Source of the DNA: Glebionis coronaria | Lineage: Eukaryota; Streptophyta; Magnoliopsida; Asterales; Asteraceae | NCBI GenBank assembly: GCA_025667525.1 | Contig: CM046876.1 | Location: 566,615,469-566,679,468 of the forward strand | DNA length: 64,000 nucleotides | Direction of reading: 5' to 3' | Part shown: positions 34,751 to 46,973 of the stretch, piece by piece | How positions within the stretch are numbered: position 1 is the stretch's first letter | Layout: every line of letters begins with the position of its first letter | Translations under genes and position numbers: made by a program | Notes under the pieces: generated by a model | What the model saw: only the letters and a program-made list of their open reading frames with translations | Databases searched by the model: none | Told to the model about the DNA's origin: nothing

Positions 34751-34977
34751 TAAGGATGAAACCTCAGAAAGCGGGATCGAGCCGGAAAACATTTTATATC
34801 TCCCGCCCACTCGAAAAAATCAAAAATCAAAACCAAAAACAAAAATTACAAAATCCCAATTATACCCTTCACCGTCAATCTCCATCCTTCCACAACAAGC
34901 TTTACATTTTTTTTTTCTATTTTATAAAATCACTTCACTTTTTAATGAACCCTAACTGATTAACTAATTTTGTGCAA

Positions 34978-37900
34978 ATGGATATTTCTCACGAAACGTC
35001 GCCGTTTAATAATCAATCTCAACATCGAGTTTTTTCTGGCATCCGCTTTGTTCTCTTTGGTTACGATCCTATTACCAGAGCTCAGGTTCTGTTTTTTTTT
35101 TTTTAAATTCATTTATTTAGTTAATTCACTGACCTATATTTTAGGAGTTTGTTTAATTGAATATGTGGCAGTAACCGTATAGTTAATTACTAGTTATTTT
35201 ACGCGAAACACTGACTATACGAAAAGCTGATTTACGAGTTATAAATTGTGTTTTATTATATGTTAGGGATGCAATTGAATATGTGGTGTAGAGTTAATTA
35301 ATTTATTTATGCAAAATGTTGATAACCGACAATGTTGCGGATTGATTTTTACGAGTTAGATTTACGCCAAAAAATTGGTAACTGACGATGCGGATAGGTT
35401 CACAAGTTAACTATTTAAATTTTTTGTTTGTTTGTTGTAAGTTGCGTTTTATATCGTAGGGATGTAATTGAATACGTGGCGTAGAGTTAACTAATTGTTT
35501 TAGATTTGATAACTGACATTGTTGATCTGGAGCGACGCATAGCCGAATAGTCTGTTCAAAAGTTAATTAACTGATTTTGATTTTGATTTTTTACTTATGT
35601 TTATTATGTTTAATATTTTAGGGCTTTAACTGAATATGTAAGGTAGAGTTGAGTAATTGAATTGCGTGAAACGTTAGTAATTGCCAACACGTATTGGTTC
35701 ACGAGTTGAATAATTGATTTATGCGGAAACTTGGTAACTCACTAGGCTCACAAGTTAGCTAATTGATATTTTTTTTTTGGTTTAAAATTGTGTTTTATAT
35801 CGTAAGGATGTAATTGAATACGTGGCGGAGAGTTGATTAATTTGTTTAACTTTGATAAATGACATTGTTGATCCGGAGCGACGCATAGCCTAATAGTCTG
35901 TACAAAAGTTAATTAATTTATTATTATTTTTTACATGTTTGATATCTTAGGGCGTTAACTGGATATGTAAGAGTTAAGTGATTGAATTACGCAAAACGTT
36001 ACTAATTGCCAACACTGATTGGTTCAACTTCAAAAGTTATTTATTTGGTTTGTGAACTCGGTGAAATTTTTGTATAATGATTAATATGTTAGGGCTTAGT
36101 TACTTGGGGCTTCAATTGAATATTCTTGTTGATTTACGTTAAACATAGATAAGCGACAACAGTAACACTCATCAGCTTGAAAGATAACTACTTCATTATT
36201 TTTGTTTTTAGTTATTTGTAATATGTTTGATATCTTAGGGCCTTAACTAAATATGAATCATAGAGTTACGTTATTGATTTACGGAAAATGTTGATAACCA
36301 GCAACACTATCAGGTTCAAAAGTTGCTTAATTTTTTTTTTTTTGATAATATGAATGCAGGTTTCACGGAAGCTTGTGAGTGGTGGTGCAGTTGATGCTGG
36401 TCTATACAGTGCAGATTGTACACATGTTATTGTTAATAATATTGAATATGTAATTCTCTTACCCTTTACTTTGTATTTTTTTTGTTTGTTTTATTATAAC
36501 ATGGGAGGGTTTAATCATCGTATGCTTTTTGTGTTTTTAGGATGATGCGGTTTGTGTTGCTGCTAGACGAGACCGGAAAAGATTAGTGTCGGGGTTATGG
36601 GTTGAGCATAGTTTTGATGCTGGAGGACCTATGGATACAGACACGGTTAGTATGCTAATGAGAATTTGTATTTATGTGATTGCACTCTTTTAGTATATGT
36701 AGTATAATCATAGCATAAATTCTCAATATTTTTATAGGCCGAGTAACTTGTTAGCCTAAAGTTGTTGATATTGTTTAGTTTTGTATCTTAAACAGGTCGT
36801 CTACATGCCACCTCGAGATTTGAACGGAATTCCGGGCGCAAAGTCGCTAGTTGTATGTTTAACAGGATACCAGCGCGAAGATAGGGATGACATTATGGTA
36901 TGCTTATTTATAACTGCTATTCTGGCAAACATTGCTGTCAAATATGCCCATCGGTTTATATCATATTATGTTCTATATTTCAGGCAATGGTTGACTTGAT
37001 GGGGGCAAAATTTACGAAACCCCTAAAAGCAGACACAGTTACTCATCTTATATGCTACAAATTTGAAGGTGTGTGACATTATCGTATTGGGTATTTGGGT
37101 TAAATTTTAAAGTAGTTCGTTAAGTTTTTCTTCATCCTTCTATATCTGGTAAATTTTTTTCTGATAGATGGTGTATTTAACTTTAAGACTAATTACTACT
37201 TGTAATCTTGTATACATGTTTGTTTTGACATAATTATTATGTAAGAGCATCAGGGTATCACAATTCTAGGATCATTAAGGTTTTTATTGTCATCTATGTT
37301 TGCACTGTGATATTTATATAATGTTTACAAATTGTTAATTATTAATTTGATAGGCGAGAAGTATGAACTAGCAAAGAGACTGAAGAGAATAAAGCTCGTT
37401 AACCACAAATGGTTAGAAGACTGGTACGGGTTTTGTTTAGTTTTGTGTTGTATCCCGGCGCTTATTGAGAATTTGGTTCAATTTCTCCACAGATGATTTG
37501 TTATGTTATTCACTCATATTTAAGTTGCTATATAAAGTTTAAGCTGATACGAACCGGATCGATTATAGGGGATAAAAGAACAATAACGATAAATAAGGAT
37601 AGGTGATCAACTTTCGAGAGGCCGATCTCTCTCCCAATAATGATATTAAATCACTAATTCATTCATATTAATCTGCATAATGAAATTACAACCCTAATGA
37701 TCTTTATATAATAATCCTATTCTTGTAGAACAAGTCGGATCATAATCTTTACCTAAATAAAACATATCTAGTAAATAAATAAAATTATACTAATACTTAT
37801 TTAATAATAATTCCATAATTAATAACTCCAGATCGTATCATTACTCCGCCCGCAAAAACACCTTGTCCTCAAGGTGTTGCTCCAAAATCTTGCCTCGCGT

Positions 37901-38445
37901 GATTCCGGGATCCCATGTTCTTCGTTGTAAGCCTTTTGCGTGCTTCAAGTGCATGTAGCAGTCCTCCAATATCTTCTTAAGCTTCTTAAGATTTCTTATG
38001 CGCACTTGTAGTTGTCCATAAGATCCACAACTTTCAAATCCGGTAAGTGAAGTACCTAGATTTATAGGTTTTCTGGTTCGGACAAACTTTTTCCAAAACA
38101 ACCTTGCCTTCACCTTCCTGATAGGACTCCGCTGATTTAGTCTGACTCTCCATGAATGAACCTTTCCTTCGTGCTTGATGTCTTCTTTTACTGCATTTAT
38201 CCTCCCTTGAAGCTTCTCAAACCACACTGAGCAATCTTGACGTGCCAATGAGAATTCTTGTCGTGCCAATGAGAAATCTTGTTTCAAATCTTCACACGCT
38301 GATTGTAACTGTTTCACCAACTTTGTGACCTCAATTAACCCTTCTTCAAAACTCTTTACTTCCATTCCTTCTTTTGAGCAACAATCTGGACCGAGTGACA
38401 ACTGCTGATGAACAGTAGCCGTACGCCAAACAGTAACAGATGAAT

Positions 38446-38501
<56 letters not shown>

Positions 38502-41500
38502 AACCCTAGAATCGAAACAGCTCTGATACCAATTGATACGAACCGGATCGATTATAGGGGATAAAAGAACAATAACGATAAATAAGGATAGGTGATCAAC
38601 TTTCGAGAGGCCGATCTCTCTCCCAATAATGATATTAAATCACTAATTCATTCATATTAATCTGCATAATGAAATTACAACCCTAATGATCTTTATATAA
38701 TAATCCTATTCTTGTAGAACAAGTCGGATCATAATCTTTACCTAAATAAAACATATCTAGTAAATAAATAAAATTATACTAATACTTATTTAATAATAAT
38801 TCCATAATTAATAACTCCAGATCGTATCATAAGCCTCTTAAACTTTATTCCCCTTTTCATTTTTCAGTTTAAGGAACTGGGAGATTCTGCCGGAAGGAGG
38901 TTATAATAAGAGGTGAGACTATAAATCCATTTTTTGAGTGGATTATTCTTTTGTACATGCAATAATTGTTCCCCTAGCTCCCAAATTTCATCATCTGATT
39001 TACATACCTTAATAATACTAATGTAACATAAAACAACCAAGGTTTACATGGTTTTCTGTCATTAAAGTGTTTGTTTTGATTGTGCTATTGAGTCGTATAT
39101 GTTTTATCTTGCTGTATATCACTATTGGCCCTATGCAAGCATGTCTTATAATAACATGACAATCGATATGACGCACCTACTCAATTTATTGTTCTAGCTT
39201 ATTATGCTCTCTTTATTGTTGGCTTTTTATTTGGGCGTATCTTTACTGATCTTTCTTGGGAGTTTATTATGTACTAAACTACACGATGGCCTTTTGCACT
39301 CTTGTTAGTAATTGTTTCTATGATATTGAATAGTCTTTACTTGAATGATATGTTGACACTTCCAGTAGTATGTGTATGCCTGCATGTTATAAAAAGAATT
39401 TATGCAGCATTTAACAAAATACATTTTTCATTGTAACTACAGTAGTTATGAGTTGGAGATGATGGACACTGAAGCCAAAGATTCTGAGGACGAAGCAGAA
39501 GGCACTACTACAAGGCAGAATTTAGCAAGTCCCCATCGTTCCTTGTTGCTAAAGCAGGAAGTTCCAAGAAGCCTATCTAATACTACTTCTAGAGGGTTTA
39601 GTAATGCCGAAAATGTGGTGTCAGCAACTAAAAAAAGTTCATCAGATCAATTTTCTAATCCATATGAGATAAAAAGTAGGCATCTGGGCACTGGAAATGT
39701 TTTTGGTGATACCACTGGGCCATCCAATATATTTGAAGGAACCGCTAGTGGTTCAACAACACAAAATAACACTATGGCTGCCTCTACGATAGCCAGCATA
39801 TCTCCTTCAAATGAAGCAAGAAAGGTCACATTAGCCAGTTATTCTAGGGGAGTACCAATGAGAACCCCTCCTCCAACAACACAGACAACAAGCAACACTA
39901 GCAGTGCTAAAAGACTGAGTAAACAGAATGTCATTGAGGCCTTGAATATGTCTAAGTCTTTGTTAGAAAAAGTAAACGATCAGAGCGGAACTACTTTTGC
40001 TGGTGTCGAGACTCCTCTCAGCTATCCTGCTTACTGTGCAGAAGATGAGCAAAATGCTTCATCTTATGGTAAGAGGAAAATGGATGTTTCAAGTGGCAGT
40101 TCTAAGCTACAAAGGATAAGTCGTGATAATGACATATCGAATAGAGGGAGTTCACACGTGGAAAGTGGTCAAGAGTTAAGAAACAACCCTCCAGCTGACA
40201 TTTCTTATTTCAATACTAACGCTGCTAAAAGTACACCCTCTAAAACTACTGGAAGGACGCCCTCAGGCTTTAATGCTAAAGGTGTAACAACTGATATATC
40301 ATATCTGAATAGTAGCGCTGCTACTAGTCCTGCTAAAGACACCCCTTCCAAAGCTACTGGAAGGAAGTCCCCAGGCTTTAAGGGCAAAAATGTACCTGGT
40401 GATGTGGCGGTTCCCAAAGTGCCCACCCCAGAGACTCCGCAAGATGGAGATTTTGATGTGGTGCAAAGACCACAAAAAGACTACAGGGAAACCACCTTAG
40501 TTACTGAAGTGGACAACGGTGATATTGGTGTGGCTGTAAATGTGATGCAAGGACTTGAGAAATCATCTTCTGCAATTAGTTCCGGTCTTCAAAAATCTAG
40601 TACTCCAGACTTGGAGAACAATGTTGAAGGCGCTGGTACAAATTCCAAATCTGTCAGACGGAAGTCACTTGGCAAGAAATTTTCGGCCCCTAGTCAGAAT
40701 CTCGATAAAAAGAAGACTGCGAGTCAGAAAGGTTCCATTTATTTAAACAGCAGCTCACCTATGAATGATGCAACGACTTCTACAGCTGATGAGAATCTTT
40801 CCAGTTATAAAGTGCTTGAAGAGGTTCATCCAGAGGCCAAATCAGCTAAAGAGATTGTGATGGAGGTGGGTGATAACTTGATGTTCGGGAACAAGTCTTC
40901 AGGCATGGATGATGAAACTGAACCTCCAGAGGATAACGAGGAGGGAATCAATGGTGAACCAGCAAATACTGTTGATATAGTGACGGAAGATATAGCAGAA
41001 GAGGATCCCATCGATGTAGGTCAAAATAATGGTAACGATGCTTACACAACAGAACGTGGGGACCTAATCTACATGGAGAATACTGTTCCAGTGGACAAAT
41101 CTGGTGATATTGAGAATCTTGTGAACGATAAGACATCTAGAGGGAAGAAACTCGCTTTGACTAAAAAAGGCAAGAAAAAAGAGAACGTTGATAAGAAGGC
41201 TGCCAAAAGAAAGGAACTCACAAACGACAATAATAACGAGAAAACTGAATTTATGGAAGAAGCAACTCTGGATCGAGCCGGAAAAGCGAATAGCAATGTA
41301 AATGAGGTGGATGCTGTAGATGATCACGAGCATATGAATGAGGAAAATAAGGACGACAGAGCTGACATGGATGCTGACTTGGTTACAGAGAGTGTGGTTA
41401 ACAAGAAGGAAACTAAGAAAACTAAAAGTCATCTTAGTAAAGCAAAGACAAGTAGTGCTCTTTCTGTCAAAGAGGTAGTTATTACAAAACGTGTTAGTAA

Positions 41501-43964
41501 AAGGCGAAAACCCACTTCGAGCGGGTTAGTTGCAGCATTTGACTTGGAAGCTCAGGAGAATATGCAGGTTGCGGATGCTGATGCTGATGCTGATGTTGTC
41601 ACTGATGCTGTTGCTGTTGATAATGATCATCTTGAGAAAAAGACTGATGACGGAACTGACATGCTCACTGGTGTGAATATGGAGAATAATGTGAAGAAGA
41701 AGGTAACTAAGATCAGTAAACCTACTTTGAGTAAAACTAGGAAAGACGTTGCTCTTTCTGTCGAACAGGCAACTGATACGGTTGCTGATAACAAGAAGGG
41801 AAAACCGACTGCTAGTAGGTCAGTTCAAGCACGAATTTTGGAAGCGCAGAAGAAAATACAAATTACTGCAGCTGCTGCAGATGATGATTTGGAGAATAAG
41901 AACGACAAAAAGGATGACGACGTAGCTGAGATGGATACAGATACTGATGCAAACAAGGAAACAAAGAAAAATAAGCGTCCTTTGAGTAAAACTAAGCGCC
42001 CTTCAGAAGCGCAGAAGAAAATACAAATTACTGCAGCTGCTGCAGATGATGATTTGGAGAATAAGAACAACAAAAAGGATGACGACGTAGCTGAGATGGA
42101 TACAGATACTGATGCAAACAGGGAAACAAAGAAAAATAAGCATCCTGTGAGTAAAACTAAGCTTCCTTTGGAAGCGCAAAAGAAAATACAAATTACTGCA
42201 GCTGCTGCAGATGATGATTTGGCGAATAAGAACGACAAAAAGGATGACGATGTAGCTGAGATGGATACAGATACTGATGCAAACAAGGAAACAAAGAAAA
42301 ATAAGCGTCCGTTGAGTAAAACTAAGAAAGACCCTGCTCTTTCTGTCAAAGAGGTCACTGAAACAAAAGCTGTTAAGAAGAAGGGAAAAACAACCTCTGC
42401 TCGGTCAGTTAAATCACGTGATATGGAAGCACAAAAAGAAAATGTGGAAAATCCTGACGATGATCGAAGTACAGGTAACAAGCAGGCTCTTAAATCTGCT
42501 GCAGAAGGTTCTGAGAAAGTTACTCGCAAGTCTGATATGGCAGATTCAGAGCCCAAGTGGTTTATATTGACTGGACATTCGTTGCAACGAAAGGAGTTTC
42601 AACAGATGATTCGGCGACTCAAGGGAAGGGTTTGCAGAGTTTCTCATCAGTGGTCTTACCAGGCAACTCATTTCATTGTCCCAGATCCCATTAAAAGAAC
42701 CGAGAAGTTTTTTGCTGCTGCTGCGTCTGGAAGGTACTATAAAATTAAAACCTCACAATCAACTACAATTGTCTTTCTTTTGTGAACTGTTATTTAGACG
42801 TTTCATTTAACACGGGTTTACTGATCAGTGACACAGCTAACTTAAAAGTTGGATTAATAATAGCTCAAATTACTAAGTTTTAGAATGTATTTGACAAATG
42901 CAGCTGGATTATGAAGACTGATTACTTAACATCAAGTAACCAAGCTGGAAAGTTTCTAGCAGAGGAGCCTTATGAATGGCACAAGAATGGACTAAGTGAA
43001 GATGGTCAAATCAACTTGGAGGCTCCGAGGAAGTGGCGGCTTTTGAAGGAGAAAACTGGTTATGGCGCCTTTCATGGGATGCGAATTATCATATATGGGG
43101 AATGCATTGCCCCTCCTTTGGTATGTTCTTGATTTTCTTTTTTATCTTTGTTATGTTACTAACATTTTATTTGGAGCGACCCAATCAAGCTTTGTTTTTT
43201 TTACTAATCAATGTGTCGATTTGAGTTTCGCTTCTAATTTGAGTGGGGTCTGATTATTCAAATTATCAAAATTAGCTAAACTGGGAACAGGTCAAATGGG
43301 TTGAACTTGGTTGAAGGTTGCCGAAAATATATTCTTTAATCTTGATGCAAGAAGTGTTTATGGATCAACCAGGGTCCATTTTTTCGAATGCTTTGTTCCT
43401 GATTTTGTTTAATGTTTTCAGGATACTCTTAAGCGCGCGGTGAAGGCTGGAGATGGGACCATACTGGCAACATCGCCACCATATACTCGCTTCCTAGACA
43501 CTGGTATTGACTTTGCAGTTGTTAGTCCCGGCATGCCACATGTTGACATGTGGGTCCAAGAGTTCTTAAGACACGAAATACCATGCGTATCGGCTGATTA
43601 TCTGGTGGAATATGTATGCAAACCTGGATATCCCCTAGATGGACATGTTCAATATGATACAAACGTTTGGGCTGAGAAATCATATAACAAGCTAAAGAAG
43701 CAATTGGAGGAAGAAAATAATACTGGACCCAGAACCCCAGATAGCAATGATGTAGCATGTGAGGTATGCGGATTACACGATAGAGGTGATGAAATGCTGT
43801 TATGTGGAGATGAAAGTGGTTCTATCGGATGCGGTCTTGGCACTCATATTGACTGTTGTGATCCACCACTCGATGCGATCCCTGATGATGATTGGTTTTG
43901 TCCCAAATGTACCAAGGCCATGAACAGCATGGCCAAAAAAAGCAATAAAAGGAAAGGCAAGTAA
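34978..43964 (+). CDS. BRCT and PHD-finger protein, At4g02110-like, ten exons
   Basis: This is probably a nuclear protein of DNA-damage response or transcription. BRCT domains bind phosphopeptides and PHD fingers bind histone tails. Its precise role is not known to me. Exons: 34,978-35,085; 36,360-36,449; 36,541-36,645; 36,796-36,897; 36,984-37,068; 37,354-37,423; 38,868-38,912; 39,443-42,733; 42,904-43,120; 43,422-43,964. All introns are GT-AG. The sum is 4,656 nt, 1,551 residues. Residues 19-200 form two BRCT repeats (FSGIRFVLFG, CTHVIV, SGLWVEHSF, CLTGYQ, THLICYKFEGEKYELA, WLEDCLRNW). About 203-1,235 is a charged Lys/Asp/Ser-rich region. About 1,237-1,330 and 1,340-1,450 are two further BRCT repeats. 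About 1,483-1,537 is a Cys/His-rich PHD finger (CEVCGLHDRGDEMLLCG, then WFCPKC). The start is the first ATG before the conserved BRCT and fits its first exon. The frame is intact. Intron 6 carries an LTR element. Confidence 0.9.
35086..36359 (+). repeat. Intron 1 of the BRCT gene, built of diverged tandem repeats
   Basis: The intron repeats a theme of AT-rich units. GTAATTGAATACGTGGCG recurs near 35,465 and 35,809, and a diverged form near 35,270. GGAGCGACGCATAGCC recurs at about 35,529 and 35,876. Units are roughly 170-350 bp and diverged, so the amplification is old. Confidence 0.6.
37545..38829 (-). mobile_element. 1.3-kb antisense LTR element (TRIM-like) in intron 6 of the BRCT gene
   Basis: Two 296-bp LTRs (37,545-37,840 and 38,534-38,829) look identical by eye. 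They start TGATACGAACC and end GATCGTATCA on the + strand. The target duplication TAAGC lies at 37,540-37,544 and 38,830-38,834. On the minus strand the primer-binding site TGGTATCAGAGC (38,531-38,520) follows the 5' LTR and a purine tract GGGCGGAGTA precedes the 3' LTR. The internal part is only 693 bp and codes for no RT, so the element needs enzymes from elsewhere. Confidence 0.9.
37841..38503 (-). pseudogene. Remnant ORF inside the intron-6 LTR element
   Basis: The minus strand is open for 220 codons. A homopolymer of about 50 A (plus-strand T, 38,450-38,499) codes for a Lys run at the start. The middle is coiled-coil-like, with a repeat reading DFSLARQEFSLARQ. The end, HLEDKVFLRAE, resembles the C-terminal tail of some Ty3/gypsy polyproteins just before the purine tract. 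It therefore looks like a deletion derivative in which a Gag-like start is joined to a Pol end. Whether a protein is made is unknown. Confidence 0.5.
41841..42335 (+). repeat. Three in-frame 165-bp repeats in exon 8
   Basis: Units start at 41,841, 42,006 and 42,171 with GAAGCGCA. Each codes for 55 residues that begin EAQKKIQITAAAADDDL and include DDDVAEMDTDTDAN. They differ at few positions, so the tandem triplication is recent and keeps the frame (about residues 1,002-1,166). Confidence 0.9.
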
Positions 43965-45452
43965 ACAAGTCATTTTATTTGCATTTCTACAGCAACTTTT
44001 TTGTAGTATAAAGTAGATTTTGTATATTGGTGTGTATCTGTACAAACTGTATGCTAGCTAAGCTTATTGATTCCAAAACGAATTTGAATTAGCATGTGTT
44101 AGGCCCTTTTATGTTTGGACGAAACCACTCGCTAGACCGATGTGGTTCTACTTTCGAATTATAGTTCGGTTAAGAACCTGTTTGACTGGAAACTGAATAA
44201 ATTGTTGTTTATTGGTTTTAAATGTGTGAATTTTATTTTATTAATTTTTCTCATTTAGGAATAGGGTTTTGAAACCTGACTGATTATAAACCATTGGAGC
44301 CCTTGTTTTTAAGCATCCAAAGTCTATAAGCCCAATGGGCTTAAACCAAGATATAATTTCTTTCTTTTTTGTTGTTATCGACTGTGAATAAATATCTATC
44401 TATATTTATAGTATGTGGACTAAATATATAGTGGCTAGTACTTTGTACAAGACCACAGATAAATAATCATTTGATAGCCGTTTTTGTGAAAGAATCAAGT
44501 GGTATCTTATAGTACGAAGCGAGTTTTGGTGTTTACCCCAAACCGGTAGGTCAACAATGATGGTATTTTGATTATGAGTGGAGTACTTTTTTGGTACAAC
44601 ATGTTTTAGTTGCTAAAATAGTTTATGAGTAAAATGGCTGGTAAAACATAAGTGATTGGATGATATGTTATTGTTTTAGAGTGGCTGGTCACCATAGAAT
44701 TTCTGTTATATCTAGATTATCATATAATGCTTACATGATAATCATTTATCGACTTACAAAAATGATTTACTTTTGTGTGGATGATAGATGGTTCTATCCA
44801 AATATCTTTTAGTAAATTTTAAGAAATACAAGAGACAAAAAAAGCGAAATAGTTTTTTTTCAAATAGATTAAGTTCTAATATGAGTAGAAAAAGCAATCT
44901 CAGTGAGATGTTTGATTAAAAGGGAAGGATGTGATGTAGACGCAGACCTTTTTCGTTTGAGATTTATGAGTGATATCTCAGTGTCACCTCATTTCAACAT
45001 AACACAATTCAACTAATTACAAACGCAGCATTCCCTTTATCGTTTTGACCTCACGAACCCACAACACACAAAACACACACCGAAGATCAAAAGAAAAAAA
45101 ATATGAAAGGAAAAAATTTGTTGTTTTTTTCATCGATTAACTGGCGAGAGGGGTCGGTGTAGCGACGAGGCTCGCGAGGTGCCACCTCAACTCCGGCAAG
45201 GCTCGTCCGTAACCACACCCTTCCCTCTAAGCGCCTTCATGGGAGTCTTTTAGTTATTTTTCTTTTCAAGATTTTTTAGATTCGACATTTCTGCCTGATG
45301 AAAGTATCAATTGAATTCACCATAGAGAGAGGTGAATAACAAATAAGAAATTTCTCACGATAACTACGCCAACAGTTTTAAGCTATAGAATTTACGATGA
45401 TGAGCAGTAATTGTCATGTCTAGTTGACATGTCTAACTTATGTAAAAGAATT
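43965..45452. other. 3' flank of the BRCT gene
   Basis: This is AT-rich DNA with no convincing ORF. A probable 3' untranslated region follows the stop. I see no RNA gene or complete mobile element, apart from a short GC-richer patch near 45,145-45,245. Confidence 0.5.
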
Positions 45453-45740
45453 GGGTAAATTGCAAATTTCGTCTATTGACTTTGTAAAAATAGCAAATTT
45501 GCTTATGAGTGAAAAGTTCTCGGATATTTGGCATTATGCTTTTCATTTCTATGCAAAAAAACCCCTGAGTCGATATTTTATAACTTTCGCAACTTAACCC
45601 CAGTTAACTCTCTCACGTGCCATGCACATGAGGGTGTTTTAGTCATTTCCTATCGTTTGCATCCGAATTCCTTTTTCCACCTTTCGTTTCATGCGAAACA
45701 CGTCCCCGAAAGTTTTTTTCCACCCGACATTTCAACCGCC
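45453..45740 (+). repeat. Left terminal inverted repeat of the Mutator-like element
   Basis: It aligns with the reverse complement of about 48,715-48,993, with scattered substitutions and small indels. Confidence 0.8.
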
Positions 45741-46062
45741 ACCTTTCATTTTTTCAAATGTGTCATTGAAATGAAATTTCCCGCAAACAAACTTGGTAGT
45801 CCATTTTCTGACACAATTTCAAGGACGTATTTTATACGACCTTTGAAAGACTCACAATTAATATCAACACTTAATTCCATCGACTCTTCGATCCAGGGAC
45901 GAAATTTGCAAACTTGTTCTTCACATTCACGACGGTTCATGAATATAATTGTCAGTTACTCTACCATATAAATATCACTTACCCTAACCACAATTTCAAA
46001 CCTAAACTTAGACTTAAAGAGTTAACAATTCAAAGGCAAACCAAGATGGTGGTTCTAAGAGA

Positions 46063-46413
46063 TTGGTATTGTGTGATGGATTGACACGGGATGCAAACTC
46101 GTCTCGCATGAAGAGACAATTGTTTGTTCACTTCAGTAGGAAAATGGATCATAATCTTGCAGATTCGGGGGACCTTGAGTTCCTAATTGATAAAATTCAG
46201 GAGATGATCTACCGCATGAACCTCTTGATTAATGAGGTGGGCATACTGACGCGTTGCATTCCTGCGGTTGAAGGTACCGTGGAATTGAAGAACGCTCGTG
46301 AGCGTAATGATGAAATGGTAGCGAGGTTGAATGAGCTGGTTCTAGCAGCCCGCCGTGCTGCAACAACGAACACTGTGTTCATGACTAGAATGGTTTCACG
46401 TCTTAGTGAGTAA
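46063..46413 (+). CDS. Hypothetical 116-residue ORF in the Mutator-like element
   Basis: I do not recognise this ORF. A TATA-like CATATAAATAT lies about 95 bp upstream (near 45,964). The predicted protein is mostly helical and charged (for example DLEFLIDKIQEMIYRMNLL and ERNDEMVARLNELVLAARR), as in a short coiled coil. Its codons look gene-like, with more GC than the flanks. A short ATG-stop unit (46,046-46,084) precedes it. It may be a captured fragment of a host gene or an accessory gene of the element. No homology is claimed. Confidence 0.4.
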   Translation: MVLCDGLTRDANSSRMKRQLFVHFSRKMDHNLADSGDLEFLIDKIQEMIYRMNLLINEVGILTRCIPAVEGTVELKNARERNDEMVARLNELVLAARRAATTNTVFMTRMVSRLSE

Positions 46414-46553
46414 GTGTTGTTTGTTTGGGTGTGTTTTGCACATATTTTGTAATGCATTATATAATATAATGTACTATGGTTATCACTTATGAAATGATAA
46501 TGAACTTTTATGAAGTATGAATTGTAAGGATAACTAGAGAAGTAGTAATAGAT

Positions 46554-46973
46554 GTGAATTATATGGTTGCGGTTCGCGTTCAAGGGGTGTTTGTATGTGG
46601 TATTGTAACCAAATTATTGTTTGGTACAGGGTTGCAAAAGTCCATTTGTGATATATATGGGTCCAACCCATCACATTTAGGGCATTACCCTTATACATAT
46701 ATGCAACCGCTAGTAACAACAACCATATCACGCGAAAAGAAAAAAAACCCAAAATTTTGTGCATTAATGGAAAATTCAGAACATCTGGAATTCAAGGGCG
46801 TCGATCATCTTGAAATCAGGATACAAAAGCTAGAAAATATTTTTCAAGCAACAAAAGAACGAATGCTATTGAAGAAAGGTAAACCTATTGTCATAGAATT
46901 TTTCATGAAACAATATTGGCTTTTGAAATTTTTTGAGTTGTTCCAAACATCCATTTTAGCATTTGATTTTTAA
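46554..46973 (+). other. Open stretch of unknown meaning in the Mutator-like element
   Basis: 139 codons are open. The second half (from about 46,768: MENSEHLEFKGVDHLEIRIQ) looks more protein-like than the first and could be an exon that continues after an intron from 46,413. I do not recognise it. Confidence 0.25.

Noticed and set aside
34756..34959. A 67-codon ORF upstream of the BRCT gene as a separate gene.
   Set aside because: It lies at the expected transcription start, has a low-complexity Lys/Asn/Phe composition and is better seen as leader or a possible upstream ORF.
41825..42556. A 243-codon antisense ORF over the BRCT gene.
   Set aside because: It is a mirror of the coding strand's repeats, rich in Ser, Phe and Ala, and has no independent support.
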